A stretch of 64,000 bases of DNA from Ectocarpus siliculosus (taxonomy: Eukaryota; Sar; Phaeophyceae; Ectocarpales; Ectocarpaceae), in assembly GCA_000310025.1 (NCBI GenBank), contig FN649739.1, positions 717,510-781,509 on the forward strand, written 5' to 3'. Every line of letters begins with the position of its first letter. Within the stretch, counting starts at the first letter, position 1. The notes under the pieces are model-generated. The model was given only the letters and a program-made list of their open reading frames with translations, made no database searches and was not told the origin of the DNA. This document shows positions 35,901-49,940 of the stretch, in pieces. The translations under genes and the position numbers were made by a program.

Positions 35901-38900
35901 GCGTTTGTTACGTGTGCCGCCGCAGGGACTTGAGCGATAACCCGGACCTGCAGTGCCTCCCCACGCCAGGGTAAGGCCCCTGACGTCGATCGACCCGTGA
36001 CAAGAATGCTTCCGATGTAGTGTGTTGTGTTGCAATTTTTTTCATTCCACGCCAAAGATAACGAGAAACTTACCGGGAATGGGGGGGGGGGCGACGATCG
36101 AATGCGTGTGACTGGAGTTCTCGTTCAGCACAGGTGACATGTCGCCAATGATTGTGTAAAGCAACATATTGCAACTTTTTTTTGGCTACCTTCAGATCGG
36201 ATTGTGGCTTTGGAGAGGTTCGAGCGAGAGGTTCGAGCATTCGCTCCAAACTGTCCAAATTGCCCCGACCACCAAACGTGGCTCTCGCATCACGTAGTGT
36301 CCCAACACATGAATATGCATTAGCCCCAGCTGTCAAGGCTTCCTATGAGGCCTGTGCAGGTATAAACTCTGCAAACGTTCCCGAAAGCCATGTGTGGTAC
36401 CAATTTGTGGTTAAGACGGTGATGTCAGATATTCTGACTTTCCCCGGCGAGCTCCATCTTCTCCGTTCCCGACCTCTATTCATTATCGGTCTCAAGATCC
36501 CGAAAAAGCTAGAAAGGTTTGTCTCTACCTTGTCCACCACCCAGGCAAAATTGGTAATGGCAAGAAAGAGTCTGACCGAGTCCAGGTGGAGAAAATTTCA
36601 CCGACGAAGTCAAACCGTAGACCACGTAGACAACCTAGACTATGTGCTCGAGCAACTTTACTCTCTCGTCCAACCTCCCCCCCCCCGTACGTGCTCGTGC
36701 ATCTGCCAGGCCGAACGTTGGTGCAGACTTCCTGCATCTTCCGGAAGGTTTCGTCTCCGGCACCTGCGGTGAGTGCAAAATATCTTTTTATGTTGCCAGC
36801 TGTGATCCACCTGGCGCGTACGATACGCTATTCGTAGTGCATACTACCAGACTCAGCACACGTACGAGGTTCTTGGACGTACGGACTGTCGTCCGTAGTT
36901 GAGCGTTCTGACATCGGCAGCGTTGACACCCTTCAGAGTGTAGGGCATCCGTATACCCGCGTAAACACTTTTTCAGGGTTAGACTCGACGGCGTGTGTTG
37001 AACAACATTCCACACTCTCAGTCGTGCATATTTCATATTGTTTCCGTATCCCGAACCCCGCCTCGAGCCCCGGAGTCACGACCCCGCCTCGGCGCTGCAA
37101 TGTTTCTCTCATGCGGTGGCTGCATGTCTGCGTGCGTTCCAGAGATAGAAAAATTGGGAAACGCATGATGGTGCCCAGCTCGTCCACCAAGTACAGCTGG
37201 CGGCCGTGTATCTATTCACGAGCACGAGCGTTGGCAGTACTCAGTGGCTTAAGAGAGAAAGCCCGTCGTTCGAAACTATTTAATTAGGAGTCCCTCACCC
37301 GACACGGCCGCTGGCAGCCTCATCACCGGTTAATCCAACGATTTCACTCCAACCACGAACCGACCCCAATACGTTTCTCTGGGGTTTATTGCCCTTGCCT
37401 CCATGCAGAATGCCCAGCAACAGGGGACCCTGGGGCATGTGGCTCCGACTGCGCGGCAGGAGATGAAGGCTACGTCTGTTCCGGTACGTCGACCACATCA
37501 CCTCTGGGTAATGCAAGAAACGCCTGTCGCGTCGTCGTTCTAGTCAATGAAAATGGTCCGCAGGGGAATCAAAATTCCACGCAATGAGTCTCGCATATAC
37601 GTGTTCCGAGACCTGGTTCGAGTTCGCACAGTGAATTGTGTCTGAAGCGCGTCTGCAACACGTGTCCGCTGGCGAGCCCGCCAAACAAAATTGACACTAG
37701 CGACCATCGAGAGCACCATCTCACAGCTCAATGAGTGATGTTCGCAGGTACGACTCAAAGTACAACCCTTGACAGCATGTATCATCGTCAGACGCTGACA
37801 CCTTTGGTCTCGGGATTGAAATCAATCCCCCCCCCCGTGTGCACCGCACTCACATGTTTCCCAAGCTCGTGAGAAGAAACGTTCACACTCTGCAAGGCTT
37901 GCCGCGTTGTGCCCCTGACCCTCTTGCTCCCTTGAAAATGTCGTCAACTATACCCATATCACGCGTCCCACAAGTAATCGTTCTCTACCTCGACAAACAA
38001 CCGCGTTTTCGACATGTGAGGAGGCCTGACCCCGGCACCAACCCCGGCAATGCCGGTCGATAATTCGACAACGCCGGTCGACAACCCGACGACTCCGGTC
38101 GATAACACCACGCCTGTCGACACTCCGACGACGCCGGTCTACACTCCGACTACGCCGCCAGTCGACAACATCACGCCTGTCGAGAGTCCAGCGCCGGTCG
38201 ACGGTGCGTCACCCACCGTGCCTTCTGCGGAAAGCTCGCCCGCCCCTATGACGCCGGCTCCACCTGCCACTGCCACGCCGACGGCGGTTTCTAGAGGTGG
38301 CCTCGGTACACCGGCGCCGACTTCAGGTGAGCCATCATTTGGTTTTTGCTTGCCCTCAGAATGTGTGTTGAGATCTCCGGCTTCGGCGCTGACTCCCCCC
38401 ACGGATAGGTTTGAAACTAACCTAACCGGCGACGGGTGCTATCTCTATCTCAGCAGCACCGAGATTGGTGTACACGTGGAAGGCAAACCTGTAGACTAGA
38501 TGCTGCAGAGTGTTGTTCAGAACCTGGCAAAACGGTCCAACTCTCGTATCATGTGACAGGCGGAAGGGGTGGAACCTTGGGCCCCAAAATTCCTCTAGAA
38601 TGAACATCGACTGCTCGACTGTTCAACGCCACACGAAACCGTACGCTCCTTTTGTGCTCATGGCCAATGATGCTCTCGGAAAGATGTTCACGGCCCGACC
38701 TTACACATTTGGTCCCCCCTGATGCCCCACGCTCCTTGATTCTGATCCGTAGAGTCCTTGAACAAACGTATCTCCTCATTGGGGCTGTTTAGGCTTCCCT
38801 GGCTCTCGTTGGCTGTTTAAAACCACCTCTGAGTGGAAAACTCGAGGCATTGAACGCCCCGTTGAAGAGCAATGAGAAGGCAGGTTTCCATCTTCACTCG

Positions 38901-41027
38901 ATGGAAGCAGCTGCCGTGCGTTTTTTGTGGTGTCAAAGACAAAGGCGTGTACGGCAGGGCATAGACAGTACCCTTGTTCCGCGTATCACGGCATCTGAGC
39001 TCTCGAGTAAAGAATAGGTTGAACGTATCGAAACGGAGGATCAATCTAACCAAGTCAACCCCGCTCCCTGGCTTTGGAACTGCAGACCCGGCCACCTGTG
39101 ACAACGGCATCACTGTGGGTAAACAAGTCGGCGACGCATGCTGCAAGGTCGGCTGCGAGAAGTGCGGCGGTGTTGACTGCTCGACAGCAACAGCAGGGTA
39201 CGGAGCGGGCGAGTGCTGTGTCGACACAATCATGGCTGCGGGTGTCGAATGTGGCGGGGGCGAGGACGCGGCACCCTGCATCAACTACGGTTAGTTTATT
39301 TGTTCAGTCACTTCGTGCAAACGAACACCAACCGTTGAGTACCAATATTCTGTTGGGAAAGTCTGCGCGAAACTTCGAGGCCAATCGTTCTTTCTGGAAC
39401 GGCTGGTGACAAGCGTTTTTTGGCAACATGTGTGGTGTCAAGGCACCACTGTTGAAGCTTTGAGTTTTCGTGGTCTAATGAGATCGGCGGATTTTTTATT
39501 CTCGGAGGATGCACAATCGTGTGGCGCACGTCGTTCTGCGCTACAATGTATTTCGTCTCCCAACACTACGTGGCAAAACGGAAGATGCTGAAGGTATTTG
39601 TAGAGCTGGTTATTCCAGTGAATTAATAGAGCGACTTCATGCGCCAACGAGGATGCCTAAATCGTCAACCAATGATCGCGTTTTGTCCTTGCGAAAGGTG
39701 TGCTGCGTAGACACACGCAACGCGGGTAGCACTAAGTGGTCACTGGGCTGGCAGTGATCCAGATCTAGATATCGATCGATGTCGAGATCAGTAAAAGCAT
39801 CGATATTCCTGTCAGCTAGTGAGGGGTGCCGACAGCTATATATTCACACCAATTTATACTGGATTGGTCAGAGCTTTCTCCAATATGCACATCGCACGCC
39901 TCCAGTTTTTTATTTGATTGTACAGTATTTGACTAGAGACGGCTCCGTGTGCGTGGTACAGTGACGCCGTGGGCGCATCGAAACGAAACGCATTCTCGGA
40001 AGGCCTCGAACCCACCCTGTGAGAATGGCCCGTACATAAGTATGAATCAATCCGACAAGAATAGTGCACTACTGTACCACCGCCATGCAGTCCTGTGACT
40101 ATTTCATCAAATATTTTGCGTCTTTTACCCCAGATACACGGGCTCCGACACCGGCCCCGACGACTTTATACTCCGACGGCGAAGCCTGCATGGCCCAAGA
40201 GACCGCGTGCAAGGTGAGTCCCCCGCGAACATATCTCTCCCGTGCCTATCGATAGGCAAGTTGGACCTCCCCCCGTGCCGGGCCCGACTCAGCTTTCAAC
40301 CTAGAAAGCCGTTTCCGGAAAGATTGGCGTCCCGCTTTGCTCGTAGGAATGAAAATATAAGATATGATGTTGGCATTGAGTGCCGGCAAGCAGCGACCTC
40401 GGCCAGAAGTACTTGACCTTGAGACAATTGGTTCAGGAAAAGATGTTTGTGGGCACCAGGGATGCCTTTTTGACCAGGCCCCTCGACGGTGTTGAAACCC
40501 TTGCAGTGAACCAACCTGGAGTGAATCCTGAAAGCTCGAGTCGTTGATATTCGTTGTTTCTGGTGGTACCATTGACAGCGCGTGCCCCTTAAACGCGCTC
40601 TCTCGTTGCCCCGCTTCCGGACCGACCTCCGCCTTCGCAGGACGACGATGATTGTGGCCCGTGCATCGTCATGACGTCCGTGGACCAACAAGCGGCGCTC
40701 ACAGAGTGCCAGAATGACTACGAATACGACGGCGATGTCTTCTGCGGCCCGGCTACGGTGCTGATGTGTTGCCTTGCTGAGTCGTCCTCGCGTTCCGATT
40801 GCCCTGATAACGACCTGTTCGTGGAGTACGCATCGTGCCTTGTCGAGGAGATGAGCGGTGGAACGGACTGTGAATTATCTTGTCGCGAGACCGACGATGC
40901 TGTAAAATCCGCGGTTGACGTTGAGGAAGGTAGCGGCGCGGGGCGCCTGTCATCGGCGTTTGGCCTAGGTGCAGCCGTCGTCATGACTGCCCTCTATGCG
41001 ATCACGACCGCCGGCACTTCAATGTAA
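32914..41027 (+). CDS. Secreted LRR / Cys-rich / Thr-Pro-rich surface protein
   Basis: Eleven exons with matching phases, 608 residues: 32914-32992, 33829-33898, 34297-34674, 35015-35158, 35926-35970, 36710-36768, 37409-37483, 38021-38326, 39086-39289, 40134-40213 and 40641-41027. Residues 1-23 are a signal peptide (LALPLLVAGALSGFAA). Residues about 80-238 hold six 24-residue LRRs (for example FLYLEENSLTSLPSGAF) and a Cys cap, LQCLPTPG. Then come a small Cys module (CPATGDPGACGSDC), about 100 residues of Thr/Pro/Val-Asp repeats like a mucin stalk (TTPVDN units), a Cys-rich domain (residues about 386-453, DACCKVGCEKCGGVDC), another Cys-rich stretch, and a hydrophobic C-terminus (FGLGAAVVMTALYAIT) that could be a GPI signal. 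LRR exon boundaries are phase 2 and cut repeats at the same place. Likely extracellular and wall- or membrane-attached; recognition or adhesion is inferred, ligand unknown. The stalk exon could start at 38024 instead. Confidence 0.88.
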
Positions 41028-42420
41028 AACGGCCGCTAGACACGAGTTCTAACGACAGCTCTCACGTCTGTAGTCGGAGTAGACTACTCCCTTCGCGCGA
41101 AAGCGAACGCCTCTGGCGAAATTCCACGTTGTCCGGTGATAAAACCTTGGGATGGCCGAGAAGAAGGAAATGTACATGTTGCATGTTGTAAATGGTGTTA
41201 AGTATTTGGGTACTAAGCTTGCATGGTACGATGATCGAGGTGCAGGGAAATGACAAGTGAAGGAACAAGTGAACACGTTAACGGGCGGGGATCGGGGCAG
41301 ACGAGGCGTGACAACTTCGTAAGGAGGTCCGCGTACAGTACATAGACTTGTTAAACGATACTGGAAAGCGGAAAAACCTGTCGAGGAAGATTCAGCCTGC
41401 CCGCCTTTTGGATGGAGTAGTACAGTAATTCGAGGATTGATTTCCGTTTTCATGCAATGGAGCCCTTGGTGGTGCATCGTGCGAGATGTGAGAGCTCTCA
41501 AACGCGAGGATGCTTCGACCTACCGGAGGACTGTCTACCCGTTGAATTTGTTTGCAAGAGGGTAAGTGAACACACGGTAAGAATTACCGTGCGTAGTCTG
41601 TGCCGCAGCGTGCATGCAGAGAAGAGTGTACGTAAGAAATAATGCTGGTGTCGTGTAAGGTGCTGCGGCGGTTGTAACGAATGTAGGGGATGTCCGGCAG
41701 AACTTCCGGGAATTGAGGAAATGCAGAAGATGTGTGGGATACTGGAGGGTTTGTGAAAGAATTGGGTTGTGATAACACGCTGTCAATGCCAAGCCGGCAC
41801 AAATCGGGGAAAGCGCCAAAGTGTCACTCAGGACTCGTTTGATGCTCAAGTCAAGTTTCTCGGAACCAGTATCCCATTTTCGACCATGACCACCTGCCAA
41901 GCTGCGAAAGGCTTGTCGCCCTCGGGCTTGAGTGACACCCGAGTCTCGTGTCTGCACTCGTCGACAACATTTAAACCGCCATGTGCAGGAGACGTTTGCA
42001 CCGTACTGTACGGCGGTGTCCCTGTCCACAGGCAGGCGACTCCGAAACCCAGACTCGCGCAAAGAAAAGCAGCGTGCACACCGTGCAGATTCGGCCAACA
42101 TTCTGGGGTCCTCCTTGGTGCGTCACTCCCAATCGTGATCCTCTCCTCTGCCTTGGTCGATTGCCCTCCAAACGAAACCCATCCTACAATTTCACCCCTT
42201 CCGGTCGCACTAAGTCATTGAGAAGTTCTTTGCCGTCCTGTGTGTATATCCTCCTTTTCGGAGGAAAACAACGGTTTCAGTCACGTGTCAATTCTCAATC
42301 AACAGACACAACATCGCCGATTCGCTTGTGGTTGTCTTGCAATCACTCTCACCGACGGAACCGCAAGCACTACGTCAGCCACGACAGCGCGCGAGCCACG
42401 CAAAAAACAACACATCATCA
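41028..42420. other. Intergenic, between convergent genes
   Basis: Lies between the stop of the LRR gene (+) and the stop of the acidic protein gene (-). A 188-codon minus-strand frame (41535-42101) has no recognisable domain and overlaps plus-strand frames of similar quality; not called. Confidence 0.5.
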
Positions 42421-43055
42421 TCAGCTACCCCCGCCTTCGCCGCTCCCGCCGCCGTAGTACGCATCGAGGTCTCGTCGCGCGGTGGAAGCAGACCTGCTGC
42501 CGGTTACGGCCGTCTCTCTCCGAACCTCTTCCGCCGTTGGCAGCGGCACGGGCTCGCCGTCGCCGTCCTCTCCACCCCCGAACGGCTTCCAAAACGCGTC
42601 ATCGTCGCCCGGGTTGTTGCCGCCGCCGCCGCCGCCGCTGGCGGCCGCGGTTTGCGCCCTTCGCTTCTCCGCGATTCTCGCCGCCACCCGCTCGTCCGTG
42701 GCCCCCTCCTCGTCGCTGTCGTCGAGGACGGTCTTGATCTTGGTCACCGCTTCCTCCACCGCCTCGGCGCTGCGGCGGCGGAAGTCTCTCCACCCGTCCC
42801 CGAACTTGGCCAGGCCCGCGGCGGCCGCGGCTGTTTTGTCGGGGGGGATTTACGCGCACCAATCGGAGGCAACGCGAGCGGTCGACAGAGGACAGGCGAG
42901 TGACACGCGTTAGAAAAATAGTGGAGTTATTGTCGCAACAACTCAAGGCACTCACTCTACTATGCGCAAGACGATGGGGCTAGCATCCAGGACACACAAC
43001 GCACACACACACTCCTCACGTTCAGGACACACACTCCTCACGTCCAGGACACACA

Positions 43056-43092
<37 letters not shown>

Positions 43093-43895
43093 TTGCGGCT
43101 GGCCGTCAAGACATAGAACCGCCTTGGTGGTTACACGAGGTTCAGCTATGGAAGCCCGAAAAACACCGGCCTCGACCTACCGCCGGGGTCCCTTCTTGTC
43201 GGGGACGCGGATCGGCCTTCCCTCGACTTCCCTCGGATGCTCAGGCCCGTCCTCGCTGGTGATTGTTGTCCCGGAGATGATCTCTTCTGCAGCGGGACCT
43301 TCGGAGGCGACAGGGGCATCCCACCGGCCGTCATGTCTTCCAGTCTCCTCTTCATCTCGGCCATGGACGGCGGCTTGAACATTTCCCAGCCACCCCCGTC
43401 TGGCTTTACCGCCGCCGCCTCTCCACCTTGACCCCCGCCAGCGGAGGAGGCTCCGCCACTACCGCCATCTACGGCGCCGCTACCCCCGTCCGGGTTCGAG
43501 GTCTTGCTCGAGACCCCCCCCGGTGGCACCCCGCCGAGCATATCGGTCACCGTGGCGAACGAGTCTGTGATAGACTTGAGCACCTCGTCGGTCTTCCCTT
43601 GCAGCCCACCAACCGCTGGCGCCGGAGCTTCCTTCGGGGGTTCATCGCGACAATCTGCCGATCCGGTCTGATCCTTCCCACTCGCCGTAGCGATCGCTGA
43701 GTCCGCCATGCCGTCGCCCGCGTGCTGCGGTCCCTCGGCGGAGCCGTTGGCGTTGTCGGTTGGCTCCGGGTAAACGCTGAGGAGAGATAGCTGCTCCTCC
43801 ACGTCCTCGGAAGGGTAGAGGACGTCCTGCGTCGTAGAGAGGGGGGGGTGGGGGCGCGGGGCAAGGGTCGAGATCGGGGATGACGCGCGCTCCAT
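42421..43895 (-). CDS. Uncharacterised acidic low-complexity protein
   Basis: Two exons, 43895-43181 and 42830-42421, joined in phase 1 (donor GTAGGT, acceptor AAACAG), give 374 residues. I do not recognise the family. The N-terminal half is Pro/Ser/Gly-rich with an amphipathic segment (DEVLKSITDSFATVTDMLGG). The middle is basic and Ser/Arg-rich (SREGRSASPTRRD). The second exon opens with GLAKFGDGWRDFRRRSAEAV, continues with a helix and an acidic DDSDEEGATDERVAARIAEK stretch, and ends in Gly-rich sequence and DLDAYYGGGSGEGGGS. The Trp/Phe segment followed by a charged helix is the likeliest functional core. It has neither a signal peptide nor a membrane segment, so it is probably cytoplasmic or nuclear. 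The intron holds a CA repeat (about 43053-43092). The start codon is the first Met of the open frame; upstream exons cannot be excluded. Confidence 0.65.
43053..43092. repeat. (CA)n microsatellite
   Basis: Alternating CA on the plus strand, within the intron of the acidic protein gene. Confidence 0.95.
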
Positions 43896-44301
43896 GAGAA
43901 CACACAGAGCAACCGCAACACATGGCTCGAGAGCCTAGATAACGTATTGCGAGCGAGCGGAGAGGGAAGCACTGGGCACAAGCAAGCTGTAGTGTAGCGC
44001 GCGAAGCTGGTGCGTAACGCGCCAAGACGGTGTGAAGCACGCGGACTCTCGCACACGAGGACATCACGCGCGAAAGAAATGGCGAAGCGAAATGTAGAGG
44101 GTACACACGAGCAAGCCTCCACCGGCACCACAAGGTTGGGGCCATAAACATGCCGAAGAGAGGATCGCAAGCATCAAGCGGACAAAAAAAACGAGGCATC
44201 AACTACATCGAGGTGATCGGACGAATCAACAAGATTAGGGGGCACTCTACCGCAGCATGTGAGCACCACGTACGCCTACGTGGAAGCATTCAAAAAACGT
44301 A

Positions 44302-47300
44302 TCACGCGGTGCACTTCGCGGTGAAACAGACCTGACAGCTGTGGGAGTCCCCGCTGGGGCCCGACACGCCTCCCTGGTGCCTAGCCCGCTCCACGCACGC
44401 GCAGAAGAGCTGAGCCTGCTCCTCCCAATTCTCGCCGTTAGCCCCGGCCTCCTCTGCCAGCAGGTCGTCCGAGAATATTCGCCACAGCTGGGTGGAGTAG
44501 ACAGCCTGGGGACGGCACAAAGAGCGACGGAGTGGGCACAGTCAGTGATAACACAGTATTATATCTATAAGCGGTGAACGGCCTTCTATATAGGTCGTGC
44601 TGAAAGGCAGCAGGGGCGACACAATGTGCGACGCCCACTTCGTAGTTTACTACTATATTCTTACGACCATCGTCGTTGGTACACGAGCGTCAGGAGCAAC
44701 GACATGATCGTAGCATACATGCTCGTTATGGGGACGACCTGATGTCGAGATACGAGGCGGTCTATCGGTACGTTGTAGTGCGGGTATCGTTTGCCGGGAG
44801 GCAACATTTCTCGCCGTGCGATCGACATTCGGCGAACCTGCTGAAGTCTTTCACTAGAGCGGATGAAATTCACACACGAACAAACCAACAATGACTTCAT
44901 CAACAACACCATCCACAGTAACGACAGCAACAGCGACAGCAACACCAACACCATCAAGATTGGCGCTCACCTCGAGTAGCTTACGGTGGTCCTCAGGCGC
45001 CTCACCAATCATGCGCTTCTGCGATCCAGGCACATACCGGTATGTCTGATAGTCCCCAAACTGCAGCACCAAACCCAAAGGAAGAAAGGCGGGGGATCCG
45101 TGAGTAAGCCATACGGTGGTCGTTCGAGAGGCAAAAAAAAAAAGTGGACCGTTCCAGGACAGAAGACGAAAGGAAAGGAAAAGTCTCAGGGAAAACAAGC
45201 GTTTCAGACGCTCAGAATCAAGGAAGAAGACAAAAAAAAAAAAAAAAACGCAACACACATACCCGCCGCTCTGGGACGGTCTTCCGTTCATCGATCAGCC
45301 GGTTCGCGAAGCCGATGCAAAGAAGAAAGAAGCGCAACACACACACACACAACACCACCGGAACCTCGAATGAAGGAGGCACGGTTCAGCCAAGGGCGTT
45401 CCGACGAATTAGGATACGAGGCCGCCCCCTGTACGACGTGTGTTGACGACACCGAGGTGGCCACCACGAATGAGCGCCACCGAACATCAGAAAGGGTGAG
45501 CTAGCAGAAAGCAAATGCAGCGCACAACTCATCAAACAAGCAACAACGCAAACGGCGCACTGCTGTCAAGTCTGCTCAACCCAAAACGAAACAAAGGACA
45601 GTCCAACACCAGAATTGAGCCCCCTCCCGAAACAACACCGAAACCAACACGCCTATTTTCTCACTACCCCATGCTATCGACCACAGCCACCGGCGGCGAG
45701 TGCTAATGCACGCACCAAGTCCACCATGACGTCCACGACTGCCACCCTAAGGCCCGGCGTGTAGAGCGTCGATGCCCGGGGCTGGTGGTGAGAACGGTCC
45801 GTGACCGGAGAAACCTCGAGAGGAACACACCGCCTCATTCGGTTTTCCTGCATGAGAAAAAAAAAAGAGGTCCCCAACAAGGGACGAGGGACGAAACGGG
45901 TGAGGCGACGTTGATACGTTGTGAAACATGATGTCAGCTAGCCAAACAAGGTAATACCTCACCGATGCGAGCAACTGGTTTAGATCCAGAAACCCTGAAG
46001 GGTTTCGACGGATGGTGTGAAACTTCTAGGCCGACCGCAGGTGCAATGCACGTCTTGGCTCCATACACGGACGAGCAAGCGCGACGGATCGACTCGAAAG
46101 AGAGAGAGGGCGGGAGAGAGAGACGTAGAGAGAGAGGGAGCCAGGGAGGGAGGGAGAGACAGATAGATAGGGAGACAGAGAGAAAGAATGACACGTAGAG
46201 AGGGAGAGAGGAAGGGAGAGACAGACAGGGACGCAGACAGTCCGAGACAAAGACAGAGAAACAGAGACAGACAGCGTCAGAGACAGAGACAGACAAGAAA
46301 CCCAGACAGAGAGCCCTCAACCAGTCCACCCTTACCGCTCGACTCTTGAGGGCCCTGGGGAGCTCTGCGAGCGAGCGCTGGCCGCTGTCTCGACGGCTTG
46401 GCCTTTTCTGGGGCTCCTTTCCCGAAAGTTTCCGCCGCCTTTTTTTTTGGACACACCGGTTTACCCGGAGGGGTTGGCCGGATTGGGCACCCCCCCTTTT
46501 TTTTTTTTTTCCCTGGGGGGGGTAAACATATGTACAAAGGGCCAAAATGTTGGCCGGGGGGGGGGGGGGGCGTACTCTTATGTTTTGCATGCCTTAGTGG
46601 TTAGACCATTGACCACGCGTCCTCGAGAGGACGGAGCATTGTTCCCACAGGACCGATCAACGATGGCCAATCGTTCCTTCCTACTTTGCCAAAGGTGGCT
46701 CAAAAATGTCTTCCCTAGTCTGTCTATCCTAACGATATCCCTTCCCGCCTTTTCAAACCACTTCAATGTTAGCAGGGGAGCGGTAAAAACATTGTCTTGT
46801 GCCTCAGTAGCTGCTGCTGATGCTTGAGCTAGCTCAGCATCTTGTACCCCCGAATGGGATGCGCATCACCCTTTTGCTGCGCGTGGACAACATAGCTGTT
46901 TCCTCCGTGTTAAAGGGTAACAGCGGGGGGGGGGGGTGAGCCATGCAAACAAACATCACGGGACGTACAGGTGACATCGGCTTGATGTTCGTGTAAAGGA
47001 CGCGGCAGTGCCTGCCTTAAAGTCCGCCACGGGCTCACAAGGCACAACACCGTCGTACGGTTGTACACGGCAAAGACTTGCCCAAAACAAACCAAAAAGC
47101 ACAACACGCCGCGCTAGAACACCTGGCGCATCAATCAGCCAAATATGCGCCCACGCCCCGCAACAACACAGACCAAGCAAACGCGCTTTTGTCCCCATTC
47201 CCCCAGATGCACGCACCAAGTTGATTATCGTAATGCAGGACAGGTCAGCCCCGACCCTATCTAGCCCCTTCTGATGCATCCCCATCAAGAAAGGCACCGG

Positions 47301-49887
47301 TGCCTCCAAGTAGTGCACCAGGGATGCTGGAAGCACGGGAATTAGCGTGTGCGGCCACCTGAGCGTTCACGAAGAGCGCGCGGGGAGTGGCGGGTGGGAA
47401 GATCTTTGTCGTGGCGGTTTAGGAGCACACGCCAGAGGAGACACGCGTGGGATGATGCCTGGAAAAACGAGTGGCTCTACTTGCCTTGCAAAATGGCTCC
47501 CTCGGCGCAGTGACACATCGTGCCAAAAAAAAAAAACTAAAACGTGGCCGGTCTGGTGCAATTCCCGCTGAGATGCCCCCTCACTCGGACTGAACAATGG
47601 TCGCTTGTCACCTTCGATTTCCATGATTGCCACGTTAAAAAAAAAAACACTTCGCGACGCCGCGTTGTACAAGCCCTGCTTGGATACCAGGGATCAGCCG
47701 GCTATTCCTATTCGTGGTCCAGAACTTGACCCAACTATGGCAAAACGATGCACGACGTCTGCGGCACTCTTTACTGCGTGTTGACACCAACCACAACCAA
47801 CCGCGCAATACCGCACCACCGCCATACATAAATATATAAATAACGGCCATCTACGGGGCCCCCGTTGCTGCACCTGAGCGGGAACAAGAGTCCCAGCAGC
47901 GCTGATGTCGCCGGGGCCAAGTCTTCCAAGTGGTCGCTCAGCAGCAGCACGCTTTGTTCCTGTACGCCGCCGAAGCCACAAACCAGTACGTATGGGTGAG
48001 TGAAAAAGGCGAGGCGGGGGTGCGCGGAACCGGATTTTTCGATTGATCCACCTAGAGAGAAAGACAGCAGCCCTGTGTACGTGGTGTGTTCGTCGGAAAG
48101 AGGGAAAAGCATACCATACCGGTACATCGAAGGCTCACAAACGTTTGCCTGGCGGCAAAAAAAAAGCAGCACGATATCCTCGTCCGTGGACAGGAAGGGC
48201 CTTGTCCTCCAGAACAAAAAATCAAACGTGCTACATATATTCCTCGATTTTTGTAACGCCCATGAGACAACCATGCCAAAGCTGTCGATAAGAGAGTGCT
48301 CGTCAGGGGCGTGGCGCGTAGAGAGAGAGAGCGAGAGCGAGAGAGAGAGAGAGAGATCCCGAATTCTTCCCCGCTCGGAACAACGCGACTACAGTACCTC
48401 TTCGTCCAACGTGAGTGTGATACGCCGGTGTGATGTCCCACTAACGACTTGTTGGCTGTCGTACGGCAAGCATCAGCCTGACGGATGCAGATGATGGGCA
48501 TGGAGGAGATGAGAGGAGGTAGTCCACGCTTGCAAAAACATCCACCTGGCGAACGTGGACTATCGTACCTCTACTCGTCTCCGCCATGCCCAGAAACTGC
48601 ATCCACCGGGCTGACGCCGTGTGATATCCAACGGTAAAGGCGATGAGACGGATTCGTCGTTAGGACCTTACACAATGGTAACACACGCACGCAAAGAGTA
48701 GGCGAGAAGAGTAGACCAAGCCCAATACGGCAGTGCAGGCCCACATTCTCGCACGCGAATTCACGAGCAGGAGGAGGTGGCCAAGGTCCGAAAAGGCAAA
48801 AGAGGTGGCACCGTGTGCATTCGATCTTCAGGTATTTTCGTCCTTCCGAAAAACGGCAATGCTATTTGCTCCACCGGTGGAGTAACCTCATATTTGCTTC
48901 ACCAGGCAGATCTCCACCCACAGAGCTCTAATCGACCCCAAACCAATTGCATTGTGTAGGTATGGAGATATTCTACTTAGCAGCTAAATTCGACAGATGG
49001 TTGCAGAGATATGCTGAAAAATGGGGTTCCGCAGCATGTCAGGAAGCAGTAATCGTCTCGAACCTCCGTCCACACAGCCCCAATTGGGTTCACAAACCCC
49101 AATTACGTAATAGTACTCGTGCAAAAATTTCGTGGTTAATCGGTTTCGCTCCGAGGAAACATGGATGACATCACAACAGCGCGTCAATTTCCCGAATGTC
49201 CGGTAAGCTGCAGGGGCCACATTGTAACGGGGAGGCCCAAAACGCCACACCCCCTCCTACCCTCCCCGGCAGAGACACGCAACCTTGCCTATAGATCACA
49301 ACCGGAAAGTATCGACAACACAGTTGAAAAAAATTGGAAAACGAAAACAACACGTGACCAACACACGCACAACAACCACAAAAACCAAAACTTGACCTGC
49401 AGAAGACACGACAAAGCCACGAGGATGGTGTCCGGGCCCAGCCGCGACGTCAGGCAGCGTAGATCCGCCTCTTCGAGGTGCGGGAAGCTGCTGTGAGAGG
49501 CGTGCGCGTCGCCGTAACGCAGCACTCGGTCAAGTACCCTGGAAAGCCAAAAGCGGCGGGATATTTCATTGAGCGGGGTTTAGAGTATCCATATGGCGGT
49601 GGAAGGGCCGGGGGGTGACACAAGGCCTTTCGCTCGAAACGAAATCAGAGTGGGGGGAACGGGAGGTGATGAGCAGAAAATGTTCAAAGTAAGGGCCGGC
49701 GGCGCAACAGGCTGGGCTGGGGGGGTATGGGTATCTTCCTCGCATCACCTCTGTGTCATCGCAGACTTCACGCCTACACCTTAGCCTACGTGCGCACGCG
49801 AGTATTTCGTTGGCATGTTGTAATGACATCGACAGCGCTACCCGCGTGACCAATGGAAACACGATAACCTCACCCCAAGAGAGAAAG

Positions 49888-49940
<53 letters not shown>

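Noticed and set aside
36152-36772. 206-codon plus-strand frame
   Set aside because: It lies across an intron of the LRR gene and overlaps its small exon 36710-36768 in another frame. No domain is recognisable.
41535-42101. 188-codon minus-strand frame
   Set aside because: Overlaps several plus-strand frames of equal length, and no domain or splice link was found.
48571-48650. Possible extra minus-strand exon ([21 protein letters not shown])
   Set aside because: The DENN reading joins directly from 49397 to 47959 in phase 0 through [14 protein letters not shown], matching the family, so an exon here would break it.
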